A stretch of DNA of 64,000 bases from Methylomonas koyamae (GCF_019669905.1 NZ_AP019777.1:3038001-3102000), one strand, 5' to 3'; shown: positions 9,611 to 19,424, counted from the stretch's first letter. The notes: a model not told the origin generated them from the letters alone. Program-made: numbers and translations.

Positions 9611-9638
9611 TTGTTGGACACCCGGATTTTTTTAAAAT
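9611..9638 (+). promoter_or_regulatory. Possible sigma-70 promoter
   Basis: TTGTTG (9611-9616) is 16 bases from TAAAAT (9633-9638). It precedes a gene-free stretch that ends in an intrinsic terminator at 9819. The match is moderate. Confidence 0.3.
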
Positions 9639-9639
9639 A

Positions 9640-9842
9640 CACTTCGCCCACCTTATTACGGAGTGCATTCAACCCGGCAGGGTTGTATCTTTGAGGGGGA
9701 GGGAAGCGGCCTGTAAAAAAGGCTGACAATAATAATAATAAATAGTAACTGCTTGACTAAACTGCCATAAGGCAGGCGTCCAATACAATAACAATAATAA
9801 TTACAACAAACAGGACGGGCCCGCGCTTAGCGGGCTTTTTAT
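9640..9842 (+). ncRNA. Candidate small RNA between bepA and rpoZ
   Basis: About 200 bases without an open frame, bounded by a possible promoter and a clear terminator. Inside are a short hairpin CTGCC-ATAA-GGCAG (9762-9775), AAT-rich single-stranded linkers either side of it, and purine-rich GGGGGAGGGA near 9696. The terminator is about 300 bases past bepA, which is far for a simple 3' end. I recognise no known RNA family. It could instead be a long bepA 3' untranslated region. The rest of the 9518-9981 gap holds nothing else I can support. Confidence 0.3.
9819..9842 (+). terminator. Intrinsic terminator
   Basis: Stem GCCCGC (9819-9824) / GCGGGC (9830-9835), five-base loop, then TTTTTATT. 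Confidence 0.85.
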
Positions 9843-9904
9843 TGTCCGCCACCCTGCCTTGCCGCGCTGCCGTTCCGTATCTGGCTTAAGACTTGCTTTT
9901 GTCT

Positions 9905-9910
9905 TATAAT
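9905..9910 (+). promoter_or_regulatory. Probable -10 element of the rpoZ operon
   Basis: A perfect TATAAT lies 72 bases before the rpoZ start, just after the terminator at 9819. No good -35 element is seen at the usual distance. Confidence 0.4.
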
Positions 9911-9981
9911 TCAGCCCTCTCCGCTTGAAGCCCTAGCGGTTTACAAGCCTCACATCCCATAAACTCGACCAAGGTTTAATC

Positions 9982-10221
9982 ATGGCACGCGTGACAGTCG
10001 AAGATTGCTTAGAAAATGTAGAAAACCGTTTCAAACTGGTGTTGCTGGCCAGCAAAAGAGCCCGCCAATTGGAAAAAGGCGCGGACGAATTCGTGCCGCG
10101 CGGCAAGGATAAAGATACCGTCGTGGCGCTGCGCGAAATCGCCGCCGGCTTCGTCACCGAGGAAAACGTCGACCGCCTGCACCGCTCCAGTTACGTATCG
10201 GAAACCCATCTGGAAATCTAA
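9982..10221 (+). CDS. rpoZ: RNA polymerase omega subunit
   Basis: A 79-residue protein that assists folding and assembly of the beta-prime subunit and forms part of a ppGpp site on RNA polymerase. It begins [17 protein letters not shown], the family hallmark, and continues with the conserved LASKRARQL helix. It is slightly shorter than E. coli omega (91). spoT follows after 5 bases, the usual gammaproteobacterial order (gmk is absent here), linking the ppGpp sensor with the ppGpp enzyme. Confidence 0.96.
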   Translation: MARVTVEDCLENVENRFKLVLLASKRARQLEKGADEFVPRGKDKDTVVALREIAAGFVTEENVDRLHRSSYVSETHLEI

Positions 10222-10226
10222 GCGGT

Positions 10227-12410
10227 ATGCCTGAGATAGCTGCCAAGCCGACGCCCACGCTTCCGGTCATAGAGCACCCGGAAGAAAAGCTGCTGCACCA
10301 GCTCTGCGACATTCTGCGCAGCTATCTCGACCAAGACCAAATCAACGCCGTCGTCCGCGCCTACCACTTCGGCGCGGCCGCCCACTCCGGCCAATTCCGC
10401 CGTAGCGGCGAAGCCTATATCTGCCATCCGGTTTCGGTGGCGATCACGTTGGCCGGCATGCACATGGATGCCCACGGCATCATGGCGGCCATTCTGCACG
10501 ACGTGATCGAAGACACCCCCATCACCAAGGATCAACTCGCGGAGCAATTCGGCGCCGAGGTTGCCGATTTGGTCGATGGCGTGACCAAACTCTCCAAGAT
10601 CGACAGCCGCTCCCGCGCCGAGGCGCAAGCGGAAAACGTCAGAAAGATGTTTCTGGCCATGGCGCAAGACTTGCGCGTCATCGTCGTCAAACTGGCCGAC
10701 CGGCTGCACAACATGCAAACCATGGGCAATATGCCTCTGGATAAAAAGCGCCGGATCGCCAAGGAAACGCTGGAAATCTACGCGCCGATCGCCAACCGTT
10801 TGGGCATGAACGACGTTCGCCACCAGCTCGAATCGCTAGGCTTCAAGGCCCTGTACCCGAACCGTTACGCCGCGATCAACAATGCCGTGAAAAAATCGCG
10901 CGGCAACCGCAAGGAAATCATCGACACCATCCAGAACGCCATTCAAAACCGGTTAAAGGAATCGGGGCTGGACGGCACCGTCGCCGGGCGCGAAAAAAAC
11001 ATCGCCAGCATTTACCAGAAAATGCTGAACAAGCGCATATCGTTTACCGACGTGTTCGACGTCTATGCGTTCCGCATCTATTGCTCGCAAGTCGACGACT
11101 GCTATCGCGCCCTGGGTTGCGTGCACAATCTCTACAAACCGGTACCCGGCCGGTTCAAGGACTATATCGCCCTGCCCAAAGCCAACGGCTACCAATCGCT
11201 GCACACGATTCTGATCGGCCCTTACGGCGTGCCGATCGAGATCCAGATCCGCACCCACGAAATGCACCGCTTGTCGGAATCCGGCATCGCCGCGCATTGG
11301 CTATACAAATCCGACAACGACAAAAGCGAAACCATACAGGCCCGCGCCAACGAATGGCTGCGCGACCTGTTGGAAATCCAGAAATCGGCCGGCGACTCGC
11401 TCGAATTCATCGATAACCTCAAGGTCGACCTGTTCCCGCAGGAAGTGTTCGTGTTCACGCCGAAAGGCAAGATCATCAAGCTACCGCGCGGCGCTACCGT
11501 GGTCGATTTTGCTTACATGGTGCATACCGACGTCGGCAATGCCTGCATCTCGGCCCGGATCGACAAAAAACTGGTGCCGCTGCAAACCAAATTGGAAAAC
11601 GGCATGACGGTCGAAGTGATTACCGCGACGTGGGCCCGACCCAATCCGTTGTGGCTGAACTACGTGATCACCGCCAAGGCCCGCAGTTGCATCCGCGCCT
11701 ATTTGAAGAACTTCAACCAGCAGGAAGCCATCAACTTGGGCCGCCGGCTGCTGGAAAAAGAACTCAACAGTCTGGGCATCCAATTGGAAAGCGTAGACAA
11801 CACTCGGATTCTGCAGGTGCTGCAAGTCTTGAAAAAGCACTCGTTGAACGAATTGCTGGAGGACATCGGCCTGGGCAACCGCATGCCGTTCCTGGTTGCC
11901 AAACGCATCAGCCAAACCGACATCAACGCCGCGGTCAAGCTGGACGACCACGAACCGCATGCGAAAACGCCGCTGATTATCAAGGGCACCGAGGGCATTG
12001 TCGTCAGTCTGGCCAAATGCTGCCGGCCGATTCCGGGCGATCCGATCATCGGTTTTTTCAACCCCGGCAAAGGCATCGTGGTTCACCACCACGAGTGCCG
12101 CAACAGCAACGAAGTCCGCAAAAAGCAAACCACTTGGCTGGATGTGGAGTGGAGCCCGGAAGCAAGCGGCGAATTCCCGGCCGAAATCCGGATCGAATTG
12201 CTGAACCAACGCGGCTCGCTGGCCACGATTGCCTCGACCATTTCCAGCATGGACTCGAACATAGAAAACATCAACGTCGTCAGCCAGGACGATAGAGTCT
12301 CGGTAGACCTGCTGGTGCTGGCGGTACGCGACCGGGTGCATCTGGCCAACATCATCCGCAAATTGAAAAAGCTGTCCATCGTTTTAAAAATCACCCGCAT
12401 CAAGGCATAA
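10227..12410 (+). CDS. spoT: Bifunctional (p)ppGpp synthase/hydrolase
   Basis: A 727-residue Rel/Spo protein controlling the stringent response. Domains in order: HD hydrolase with HDVIED at 91-96, nucleotidyltransferase synthase with [22 protein letters not shown] domain (from about 405, [15 protein letters not shown]), helical/zinc-type region, and C-terminal ACT domain (about 650-727). An intact HD motif indicates a working hydrolase; the synthase motif also looks intact, so SpoT rather than RelA. It is transcribed with rpoZ and followed by ridA one base after the stop. Confidence 0.95.
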   Translation: MPEIAAKPTPTLPVIEHPEEKLLHQLCDILRSYLDQDQINAVVRAYHFGAAAHSGQFRRSGEAYICHPVSVAITLAGMHMDAHGIMAAILHDVIEDTPITKDQLAEQFGAEVADLVDGVTKLSKIDSRSRAEAQAENVRKMFLAMAQDLRVIVVKLADRLHNMQTMGNMPLDKKRRIAKETLEIYAPIANRLGMNDVRHQLESLGFKALYPNRYAAINNAVKKSRGNRKEIIDTIQNAIQNRLKESGLDGTVAGREKNIASIYQKMLNKRISFTDVFDVYAFRIYCSQVDDCYRALGCVHNLYKPVPGRFKDYIALPKANGYQSLHTILIGPYGVPIEIQIRTHEMHRLSESGIAAHWLYKSDNDKSETIQARANEWLRDLLEIQKSAGDSLEFIDNLKVDLFPQEVFVFTPKGKIIKLPRGATVVDFAYMVHTDVGNACISARIDKKLVPLQTKLENGMTVEVITATWARPNPLWLNYVITAKARSCIRAYLKNFNQQEAINLGRRLLEKELNSLGIQLESVDNTRILQVLQVLKKHSLNELLEDIGLGNRMPFLVAKRISQTDINAAVKLDDHEPHAKTPLIIKGTEGIVVSLAKCCRPIPGDPIIGFFNPGKGIVVHHHECRNSNEVRKKQTTWLDVEWSPEASGEFPAEIRIELLNQRGSLATIASTISSMDSNIENINVVSQDDRVSVDLLVLAVRDRVHLANIIRKLKKLSIVLKITRIKA

Positions 12411-12411
12411 C

Positions 12412-12807
12412 ATGAGCAAGGAAATCATCTCTACGCCGCTGGCGCCGCAGGCGATCGGCACCTATTCTCAAGCCGTCAAAGTCGACAATACCGTTTATTT
12501 GTCCGGCCAAATTCCGCTGGACCCGCAAACCATGCAGATCGTCGACGGCGACATCGGCCGGCAAATTCGCCGGGTATTCGACAATCTGCAAGCCGTCGCC
12601 GAGGCCGCCGGCGGCAGCTTGAACGACATCGTCAAACTGAACGTGTTTCTGACCGACCTGAGCGATTTCCCTATCGTTAACGAAATCATGGCCGAATATT
12701 TCCAACAACCCTATCCGGCCCGCGCCGCCATCGGCGTTGCCGCACTGCCCAAAGCGGCCAGCGTAGAGATGGACGGCATTCTAGTTTTACCCAACGAATA
12801 TTACTGA
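12412..12807 (+). CDS. ridA: RidA family reactive imine deaminase
   Basis: A 131-residue trimeric YjgF/YER057c/UK114 protein. It hydrolyses reactive enamine/imine intermediates released by PLP enzymes such as threonine dehydratase. Family signatures are visible: IGTYSQAV near the N-terminus, [10 protein letters not shown], and the catalytic arginine in [13 protein letters not shown]. The start is immediately after the spoT stop, indicating coupled translation in the rpoZ-spoT-ridA-recG operon. Confidence 0.95.
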   Translation: MSKEIISTPLAPQAIGTYSQAVKVDNTVYLSGQIPLDPQTMQIVDGDIGRQIRRVFDNLQAVAEAAGGSLNDIVKLNVFLTDLSDFPIVNEIMAEYFQQPYPARAAIGVAALPKAASVEMDGILVLPNEYY

Positions 12808-12864
12808 CCTCTGCGCCGTGGCGGCGGAAGCCGTCGCCAGAGCCCCTCCCCGCCCGCAGCAACG

Positions 12865-14970
12865 ATGCGTTCCGAACCGCAGCCTCACCCCGACCCGCGG
12901 CTGTTGCCGGTCACCGCATTGAATGGAATCGGCGCCCAATCCGCCGCCCGCCTGGAAAAACTCGGCATCCGCCATGTGCAGGACCTGTTGTTCCATTTGC
13001 CGCTACGTTACCAGGACCGCAGCCGAATCACGCCGCTTAATCAATTGCTGCCCGGTACGACAGCCTTGGTCTGCGGCCGCGTCGAATTCACCGACCAGAT
13101 CCAGCGTGGCAGAAACAGCGTGATTTGCCGCATCGCCGACGGCAGCGGCGGCGAACTGTCGCTCAGGTTTTTTCATTTCTCGGTGCAACAAAGCCAACAA
13201 TTGAAACCCGGCATACAGATCGGCTGTTTCGGCGAAATCCGTTACGGTTTTGCCGGGCTGGAAATGGTGCATCCGGAATACCGGCTGGTCGACGATCCGG
13301 CGCAACTGATCGAACACACTCTGACGCCGGTATATCCGTTAACCGAAGGCATTTCCCAATCCGCGTTGCGCAAAGCGGCCCGCCAGGCGCTGGCCCTCTG
13401 CCTGCAAAGCCGCAGCGCGATAAAAGACTGGCTCCCGGCTGAGCTACTGCAAAGCCGCGACTACCCTAGCCTGCAAGAAGCCCTGCAGACTCTGCATACC
13501 CCGCCGCCACAGCTTTCCGGGCAGATTTTGAGCGCAACGCCGTTACCGGCGTTGCGGCGTCTGGCGTTCGAGGAATTTCTGGCCCACCATCTGGCGCTAT
13601 TGCAAGGAAAACTGGCTTACAAACAATGGCCGGCGCCGGTTCTGCACCTGGATGCGCCTACCAAACAAGCATTTCTGGCCGCGTTACCGTTTCGGCTGAC
13701 CGCGGCGCAGCAGCGGGTAGCCGGCGAAATCGAAGCCGATTGCCGACAAAACCGGCCGATGCTGCGCCTGGTACAAGGCGATGTCGGCTCCGGCAAGACC
13801 GTGGTCGCCGCACTGGCCGCTTTGGCCGCGCTCTCGTCCGGTTACCAGACCGCGATCATGGCGCCGACCGAGTTGCTTGCCGAGCAGCATTTCCGCAATT
13901 TCAGCCATTGGTTTGCCGCCGCACCGACTCGGATATTGTTTCTGAGCGGCCAATTGAAGGGCAAACCCCGGCAACACACGTTACAAGCTCTGGCCGACGG
14001 CAGCGCCGGTATCGTGATCGGTACCCACGCCTTATTCCAGGACAGTGTACATTTCCACAAACTGGGTTTGATTGTCATCGACGAACAGCACCGCTTCGGC
14101 GTACACCAGCGTTTGGCCTTGCGCGAAAAAGGCCAAACCGGCGGCTTGCGGCCGCACCAATTGATTATGACGGCGACGCCGATTCCGCGTACGTTGGCGA
14201 TGCTGCAATATTCCGATCTGGACATCTCGGTGATCGACGAACTGCCGCCGGGGCGCAAGCCGGTCGCTACCAGCGCGATATCGTCGGAACGCCGGGCGGA
14301 AGTGATCGGCCGTATCGAACACTGGGTAGCGCAACAGCGCCAAGCCTATTGGGTCTGTACCTTGATCGAGGAGTCCGAAGCGCTGCAATGCGAGGCGGCC
14401 GAAAAGACAGCCGCCGCGCTGCGCCAGGCGCTACCCAATGTCCGAATCGGCCTGGTGCACGGCCGGATGAAAGCCGCTGAGAAAGAAGCGGTGATGCAGG
14501 CTTTCAAAAACCGCGACTGCGATCTGTTAGTGGCGACGACGGTCATCGAAGTCGGGGTCGACGTCGCGAACGCCGGGCTGATGGTGATCGAAAACCCGGA
14601 ACGGCTAGGTTTGTCGCAATTGCACCAATTGCGCGGCAGGGTCGGCCGCGGCAATCAGGACAGCTATTGTCTGCTGCTCTACCAGGCGCCGTTATCGCAA
14701 ACCGGCAAACAACGCCTGGCCATCCTGAAGCAGAGCAACGACGGTTTCGCCATCGCCGAGAAGGACTTGGAATTGCGCGGCCCCGGCGAAGTGATGGGCA
14801 CCCGCCAGACCGGCCAGATTCAGTTTAAAATCGCCGACCTGGAACGCGACCGGGAACTGCTGGAATCGATTCCGGCCGCCGCGCAGACCATCCTTGACCG
14901 CCATCCCGAGATTATCCAGCCGCTGATCGAACGCTGGATCGGCCGCAGCCGCCATTACGCCGAGGTTTAA
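12865..14970 (+). CDS. recG: ATP-dependent DNA helicase RecG
   Basis: A 701-residue branch-migration helicase (E. coli RecG 693) that remodels stalled forks and Holliday junctions. It has an N-terminal wedge/OB domain (RYQDRSRITPL region), Walker A GDVGSGKT at 305-312, a DEQH box at 406-409, the GTHAL motif, helicase C motifs including the TTVIEVGVDV and QLRGRVGRG segments, and the C-terminal RecG tail. The ATG at 12865 lacks a clear Shine-Dalgarno; translation may be coupled to ridA 57 bases upstream. Confidence 0.96.
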   Translation: MRSEPQPHPDPRLLPVTALNGIGAQSAARLEKLGIRHVQDLLFHLPLRYQDRSRITPLNQLLPGTTALVCGRVEFTDQIQRGRNSVICRIADGSGGELSLRFFHFSVQQSQQLKPGIQIGCFGEIRYGFAGLEMVHPEYRLVDDPAQLIEHTLTPVYPLTEGISQSALRKAARQALALCLQSRSAIKDWLPAELLQSRDYPSLQEALQTLHTPPPQLSGQILSATPLPALRRLAFEEFLAHHLALLQGKLAYKQWPAPVLHLDAPTKQAFLAALPFRLTAAQQRVAGEIEADCRQNRPMLRLVQGDVGSGKTVVAALAALAALSSGYQTAIMAPTELLAEQHFRNFSHWFAAAPTRILFLSGQLKGKPRQHTLQALADGSAGIVIGTHALFQDSVHFHKLGLIVIDEQHRFGVHQRLALREKGQTGGLRPHQLIMTATPIPRTLAMLQYSDLDISVIDELPPGRKPVATSAISSERRAEVIGRIEHWVAQQRQAYWVCTLIEESEALQCEAAEKTAAALRQALPNVRIGLVHGRMKAAEKEAVMQAFKNRDCDLLVATTVIEVGVDVANAGLMVIENPERLGLSQLHQLRGRVGRGNQDSYCLLLYQAPLSQTGKQRLAILKQSNDGFAIAEKDLELRGPGEVMGTRQTGQIQFKIADLERDRELLESIPAAAQTILDRHPEIIQPLIERWIGRSRHYAEV

Positions 14971-14973
14971 GCT

Positions 14974-15537
14974 TTGCCCGACAAGAGTTTCTTATTCAAA
15001 CGCCCCCCGCTCTGGTCCGACCACGAAACCGCGGCACAACGCCGCTTGCCGGCCGAATTGCAATCCTGGCTCAACGAAACCGGTTCTTTAACCAAACGCT
15101 TGCGCGGGATTTACGGCAACCGCTTTGGCGTCGAGTTACTGTTTCACCGCTGGAAACCGGCATTCAACGACGAATGCCGGCTGCTGAAATTGCCGCCGGC
15201 GCGTTACCAGTTGATTCGCGAGGTTTTGCTGCATGCCGGCGGCCGGCCGCTAGTGCTGGCCCGTACCGTATTGCCGGACCCGACCATCAAAATTGCCCAC
15301 CGCAATCTGTCGCATCTGGGCACCCGCCCGTTGGGAGAAGTCATTTTCGCTTACCCCGATCTGCAACGCCGCCACCGCCAATTCAGCCGGGCCGAGCCGG
15401 CCCAATGGGCAACTGCCGTGCAAGCCAGGATGCCAATGGAACCGTCGGTTTGGGGCCGGCGTACCGAATACGCGATTCACGGCCATTCGTTGTTGGTCGC
15501 CGAGTTTTTTCTGCCCGCGCTTTTCGAAAGGCTTTAG
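14974..15537 (+). CDS. ubiC: Chorismate-pyruvate lyase
   Basis: A 187-residue enzyme that removes pyruvate from chorismate to give 4-hydroxybenzoate, the ring precursor of ubiquinone. Recognisable features are the WLNETGSLTKRLR segment, the VLLHAGGRPLVLARTVLP block and RPLGEVIF, with a final glutamate-containing segment AEFFLP. The start is a TTG three bases after the recG stop; no ATG or GTG serves. Translational coupling to recG is likely. ubiA is not in the window. Confidence 0.9.
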   Translation: MPDKSFLFKRPPLWSDHETAAQRRLPAELQSWLNETGSLTKRLRGIYGNRFGVELLFHRWKPAFNDECRLLKLPPARYQLIREVLLHAGGRPLVLARTVLPDPTIKIAHRNLSHLGTRPLGEVIFAYPDLQRRHRQFSRAEPAQWATAVQARMPMEPSVWGRRTEYAIHGHSLLVAEFFLPALFERL

Positions 15538-15546
15538 CTGACCGAC

Positions 15547-16209
15547 TTACTCGAACAATTTGAACACTACCGCGGCGATGGCTTCCAAAATCTCGGCTTC
15601 ACCGCCGGTCCGGTTGCCAGGCACGGCGTAATCGCTGCGCAATATCGGTTTGGCGGATTCGCCTCCGGCCCTGGCTTGGCGTTCCGCCGTTTTTTTTCGA
15701 TCGAGCAACTGGCCGCCGGCTTTTTTCCATTCCAACAAATGGCTGACTTGGCCGTTATCCAGCCACACGCCGTGGCTTCGGCAACGGTTGACGACCACAC
15801 CGCTCTGGTAGCCGTAAAGCATCCGGTTCATCAACACTTGGCAGACCGGACATTTCAAATATTTGACCGGACGTTCCGGCTGGTAACGCTCGCGGTTGAT
15901 GTTTTGCAGCAAAGGCAGATTGAAGTCGGCAACCTGCGCCACCGAGCCATCCAGCAAAGCCTCCAATTCGCCCGGATCGAAAAACAGACCGAAACATTGG
16001 GCACAACGCTCGATGTGTAAATCCGCCTCGCGATTCAACGCCACGGTTTGCAATCCGATTCCGCACTGCGGGCATTGGCGCCGGCCGCCGGCGTCGACGA
16101 CGCGGAAGTCCTGTTTGCCATGTAAATCGATGTCGTTGCGCACGCCGCAATAACGGCACACTTGCGTATTGGCCGCCAACGGCGCCGAACAAGTTGCGCA
16201 GCGCGCCAT
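15547..16209 (-). CDS. Zinc-ribbon protein with two TFIIB-like zinc fingers
   Basis: A 220-residue cytosolic protein. It opens with a zinc ribbon (CATCSAPL...CRYCG) followed by two copies of a zf-TFIIB-type domain. The first starts at CPQCGIGL and ends CAQCFGLFFDPGELEALL; the second starts CPVCQVL and ends CRSHGVWLDNGQVSHLL, where a Cys is replaced by Ser-His. The function of this domain is not established. It converges with ubiC across only nine bases, and its start is about 200 bases from the divergent carbonic-anhydrase-like gene. Confidence 0.75.
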   Translation of the reverse strand: MARCATCSAPLAANTQVCRYCGVRNDIDLHGKQDFRVVDAGGRRQCPQCGIGLQTVALNREADLHIERCAQCFGLFFDPGELEALLDGSVAQVADFNLPLLQNINRERYQPERPVKYLKCPVCQVLMNRMLYGYQSGVVVNRCRSHGVWLDNGQVSHLLEWKKAGGQLLDRKKTAERQARAGGESAKPILRSDYAVPGNRTGGEAEILEAIAAVVFKLFE

Positions 16210-16407
16210 CAGCGGTCGTCCCGGCGGCGGCCGGCTCTATTGCAGACAGAACTGCGCTCCGTTTGCCGCAGACCCGCTACGCCGGCATTTGCCGGGCAGC
16301 CGCGCCGCGTTTCTTGCTTATCTGCCATCGCCACCTCGCCACACTGGAGAACACCCGGATTATTGCGTAATATCGCCGGTCAATTATGGCAAAAATACGG
16401 AGTTGCA

Positions 16408-16935
16408 GTGGCAATCAGAGCTTATAAAGGTAAATCCCCCCGGATCGGCGCAAGAGTATTCATCGACGATGCCGCAATCGTAATCGGCGACGTGGAACTG
16501 GGCGACGACGTTTCGGTTTGGCCGACCAGCGTCGTACGCGGCGACGTCGAGCGCATCGAGATCGGTAGCGGTAGCAACGTCCAGGACGGTGCCGTACTAC
16601 ACGTCTCGCACGCTGGCGATTTCTCGCCGAACGGCCACCCGCTGACAATCGGCCGAGGCGTTACAATAGGCCACCGCGCCGTGGTCCACGCCTGCACGAT
16701 AGGCGATTACTGCTTGATCGGAATTGGCGCCATCGTCATGGACGACGCCGAACTGGGCGATTATGTGATGCTGGGCGCCGGCGCGCTGGTCACGCCGGGT
16801 AAGAAATTGGAAAGCGGCTTTTTATACGTCGGCGCGCCGGCCAAACAAATTCGCGCTCTGACCGATGCCGAAAAAGAGTTTCTGGAATACTCGGCCAAAC
16901 ATTATGTACGCTTGAAGGACGACTATCTCGCTTGA
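16408..16935 (+). CDS. Gamma-carbonic anhydrase family protein (YrdA-like)
   Basis: A 175-residue left-handed beta-helix protein built from hexapeptide repeats (IGDVELGDDV, IGRGVTIG, IGDYCLIGIGAIV). Zinc-binding histidines of the gamma class are visible: the His in VLHVSH, then GHRAVVHAC. Members trimerise, and some have carbonic anhydrase activity while others do not. I choose the GTG at 16408 because CGGAG lies five bases before it; the frame is open upstream to 16162 but the extension is unlike the family. Confidence 0.88.
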   Translation: MAIRAYKGKSPRIGARVFIDDAAIVIGDVELGDDVSVWPTSVVRGDVERIEIGSGSNVQDGAVLHVSHAGDFSPNGHPLTIGRGVTIGHRAVVHACTIGDYCLIGIGAIVMDDAELGDYVMLGAGALVTPGKKLESGFLYVGAPAKQIRALTDAEKEFLEYSAKHYVRLKDDYLA

Positions 16936-17370
16936 CCACTCGAAGCTGGCGGGGCGCCAACTGCGCCCCCGGCCGGTAACCGCGCCTATAAACCCGTGCC
17001 CGAGTCGCCCGGCTGCGCGCCGGCAAGCCCAATCCGGTCGCGATCGGACTTGCCGAAATCGTGCCGAGGCCATAATATTGATACGATATTTGTTTGACAA
17101 GTCCCGCCACTTGCTTTATTGTTTCGATTCGACACCATTTGACGGCTCGAAACGGCCACAAGCAGTTTCGTTGCTAAGTAATACCCCATCCGGGTAATGC
17201 CGAGGCAACCGTCCAGTACAGCCGTCCGTCGGCGAATCTTTGCCGCGACCATAAGCTCCCGATGCGGCGAGTGTCAGAATGCACAGGTCCGCCCGAATGG
17301 CGCGGGTCGGTTTTAATAATCGGTTTCGGCGCTACAGCGACCGAAGCTACAGCTAGCGAGGCGCAGCACC
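16936..17370. other. Gene-free region with leader of the 64-aa protein
   Basis: No open frame here looks real. The only clear element is a promoter-like pair at 17094-17122, about 250 bases before the next start codon, so the following transcript may have a long leader. I see no known riboswitch. Confidence 0.45.
17094..17122 (+). promoter_or_regulatory. Sigma-70-type promoter
   Basis: Perfect -35 TTGACA (17094-17099), 17-base spacer, -10 TATTGT (17117-17122), reading toward the gene at 17371. Confidence 0.6.
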
Positions 17371-17565
17371 ATGTCACAAGTTACTCAAGAAAAACCTGAA
17401 AAAGATAATTTCGTTCTCTACGTCGTGTTGGTTACCGCCGTGGTCGTCGGAGCGATTTTGGCGGTTAAGATGAGCGAGAACGAAAAGTTCGCCCCCATCA
17501 AAGACCAAATCGCCGAAGAGAATCGGCTGATGAACATCCGCGTCATCGCCAACCGCGAGGATTAA
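17371..17565 (+). CDS. Small single-pass membrane protein
   Basis: A 64-residue protein: a charged 13-residue N-terminus, one membrane helix (FVLYVVLVTAVVVGAILAV) and a soluble tail rich in Glu, Lys and Arg. I do not recognise a family. It is three bases upstream of a secreted cysteine-rich protein and probably co-transcribed with it, so the two may act together in the envelope. Confidence 0.65.
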   Translation: MSQVTQEKPEKDNFVLYVVLVTAVVVGAILAVKMSENEKFAPIKDQIAEENRLMNIRVIANRED

Positions 17566-17568
17566 TTT

Positions 17569-17928
17569 ATGATCAAAACGACCTTCATCGGCAGCCTATT
17601 CGCCACCCTGTTATTGGCCAATCCGGTTCACGCCACCGAATACATCTATCGCGACATTATGGCGAATACGCTGGCGCCTGAGCATTGCCAAGCGGAATCC
17701 AAAGCCAAAGAAAACGCAGCGAAAAACTATAACATCGACCGTTTTAGCAAAAAGTTTTGCCAATCGCAAGGTTACGGCTGGCATGTCGACGAAGTTAAAA
17801 GCGTCGGCAATACCGTTTGCGACAGTTGCGGCACAACTCAAGAGGCCAGATGCCACCAAGAAGACGTGGTGGTGTCCTGCAAACGCATCAAACCTGGCAC
17901 GGTAGGCATGCTGCCGGGTAAAGGCTAA
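17569..17928 (+). CDS. Secreted cysteine-rich protein, unknown
   Basis: A 119-residue protein with a signal peptide (IKTTFIGSLFATLLLANPVHA). The mature part has seven cysteines, including the CDSCG group and CHQEDVVVSC, suggesting disulfides or metal binding in the periplasm. No family is recognised. It is paired with the membrane protein just upstream; a hairpin follows at 17985. Confidence 0.7.
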   Translation: MIKTTFIGSLFATLLLANPVHATEYIYRDIMANTLAPEHCQAESKAKENAAKNYNIDRFSKKFCQSQGYGWHVDEVKSVGNTVCDSCGTTQEARCHQEDVVVSCKRIKPGTVGMLPGKG

Positions 17929-17984
17929 CGGAAATTGAATTCCCCGCGGGACTACTCTGCAACGTCCCGGTTTTTCCAGCCCGA

Positions 17985-18010
17985 AGCCGCCGAATGTTTT
18001 TTCGGCGGCT
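17985..18010. terminator. Hairpin between convergent genes
   Basis: Perfect 10-bp stem AGCCGCCGAA / TTCGGCGGCT with a six-base loop. It lies between the ends of the secreted-protein gene and ycgN. There is no clear T tract, so termination efficiency is uncertain. Confidence 0.5.
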
Positions 18011-18023
18011 AGGCCTTAATCGT

Positions 18024-18455
18024 TCAGGGCTGCAACCACTCGATGATATGGTCTTCCAGGTCGACGACCTGCGATTCTTTGATGGCGTAACTCGTGATCG
18101 ATACGCCCGCCTCCCTGACCGACTCGGCCGAACCGGACACCAACGGATGCCATTCCGGTAGCGGCTCGCCATCGGCCAACAGCCGGTAAGCGCAGGTCTT
18201 AGGCATCCACCGGTACTCGGTGAAGTCGTGCTGTTTCAAATCCAGACAGTCCGGCACTAGCGTGCAGCGTTCGCTGTAACGGGTGCAGCGGCAAGTATCC
18301 AGATCGATCAGATCGCACACCACGCTGGTAAATGCAATCTCGCCGGTATCTTCGTCCTCCAGCTTATGTAAACAGCACTTGCCGCAATGGTCGCACAAGG
18401 ACTCCCACTCGGCAGCGGTCATTTGCTCCAGCGTCTTGGTTTCCCAAAATTTCAT
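18024..18455 (-). CDS. YcgN family cysteine-cluster protein
   Basis: A 143-residue UPF0260-type protein. It carries a dense cysteine set, CDHCGKCCLHK, CDLIDLDTCRC and later CTLVPDCLDL, matching the zinc- or iron-chelating CxxCxxCC family. The biochemical role is not established. It starts three bases after ftsX and is probably the last gene of that operon. Confidence 0.88.
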   Translation of the reverse strand: MKFWETKTLEQMTAAEWESLCDHCGKCCLHKLEDEDTGEIAFTSVVCDLIDLDTCRCTRYSERCTLVPDCLDLKQHDFTEYRWMPKTCAYRLLADGEPLPEWHPLVSGSAESVREAGVSITSYAIKESQVVDLEDHIIEWLQP

Positions 18456-18458
18456 AGC

Positions 18459-19424
18459 TTATTGCGGTTTCAACTGGCGTAATTGGTAATGCAATACCGC
18501 CCAAGATCCCACCACCGCCAATGATGCCGAAATGGTCAGCAACAACAAGAACTCGGAAAAGCTCAAAAACAGCAATTCGAAGGAGCCGTTGTACAGCGTC
18601 GACAGTTTCTCCACCGGCGACTCCAGAATCAGCAACATAACCGTGACGATCAGCCAGCCCAAGAAGCCGGAGATAAAACCGAGCCAGAATCCGGTGTACA
18701 AAAACGGACGCTGGATAAAGGCATGCGTCGCGCCGACCAGTTTGGAAATAAACACTTCGTCCTGGCGATTTTGCAACTCCAGCCGGATGGTATTGCCGGT
18801 GATGAAAGTCACGGCAAACCCGAGCAGCAGGCTGACCAAAGCTACGCCGCGGCTGGCGATCAGCATGATGGTTTGCAGCCGGGCCACCCATTGCATATCG
18901 ACCTGGACGAATTCCACTTGCGGCAACTGCTTGAAATCGGCCATCAGTTTCTCGATGTCGTCACTATTTTCCAGTGCATTTTTCGGCAACACCTGGATCA
19001 CGCTGGGTAACGGATTGCGTTCCAAGGCGTTCAGGGCATCGCTAAAACCACTGTTGGCTTTGAACTCCTCCAACGCCTGCTTTTTGCTGATGTACTTGAC
19101 TTCGGCAACGCTCGGGTTTTGCCGCAACTGTTCCAGTAACTTTTGCCCCACTGCGTCGGTGATCCCTTCGTGCAAGAACAGCGACATCTGGTTGCTGGAT
19201 TCCAGATTGCCGGTGAGCTGCTGCACGTTTGCCACCACGATATAAAAACTGCTGGCCAACGAAACGGCAATCGCCAATACCAACACCGTCATCGCCGAGG
19301 TAAAGGGGGTCCGGGTCAAACGGCCCAGGCTGGAAAACAGGCCGTGGGCGTGGTTCAGCATATAGGCCTGAAATAATTCCACGATGCGGTTGCCGGCGTG
19401 TTTGCGGCGGATTTGCTTCATCAT
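18459..19424 (-). CDS. ftsX: Cell division protein FtsX
   Basis: A 321-residue inner-membrane protein with four membrane segments and a large periplasmic loop between the first two (about 60-190). With FtsE it forms an ABC-type complex that activates peptidoglycan hydrolases through EnvC at the septum. The start overlaps the ftsE stop (TGATG), indicating translational coupling. Confidence 0.94.
   Translation of the reverse strand: MMKQIRRKHAGNRIVELFQAYMLNHAHGLFSSLGRLTRTPFTSAMTVLVLAIAVSLASSFYIVVANVQQLTGNLESSNQMSLFLHEGITDAVGQKLLEQLRQNPSVAEVKYISKKQALEEFKANSGFSDALNALERNPLPSVIQVLPKNALENSDDIEKLMADFKQLPQVEFVQVDMQWVARLQTIMLIASRGVALVSLLLGFAVTFITGNTIRLELQNRQDEVFISKLVGATHAFIQRPFLYTGFWLGFISGFLGWLIVTVMLLILESPVEKLSTLYNGSFELLFLSFSEFLLLLTISASLAVVGSWAVLHYQLRQLKPQ

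Noticed and set aside
9526..9729. Minus-strand 67-residue frame in the bepA-rpoZ gap
   Set aside because: No ribosome binding site and unlikely composition. The region looks like untranslated RNA instead.
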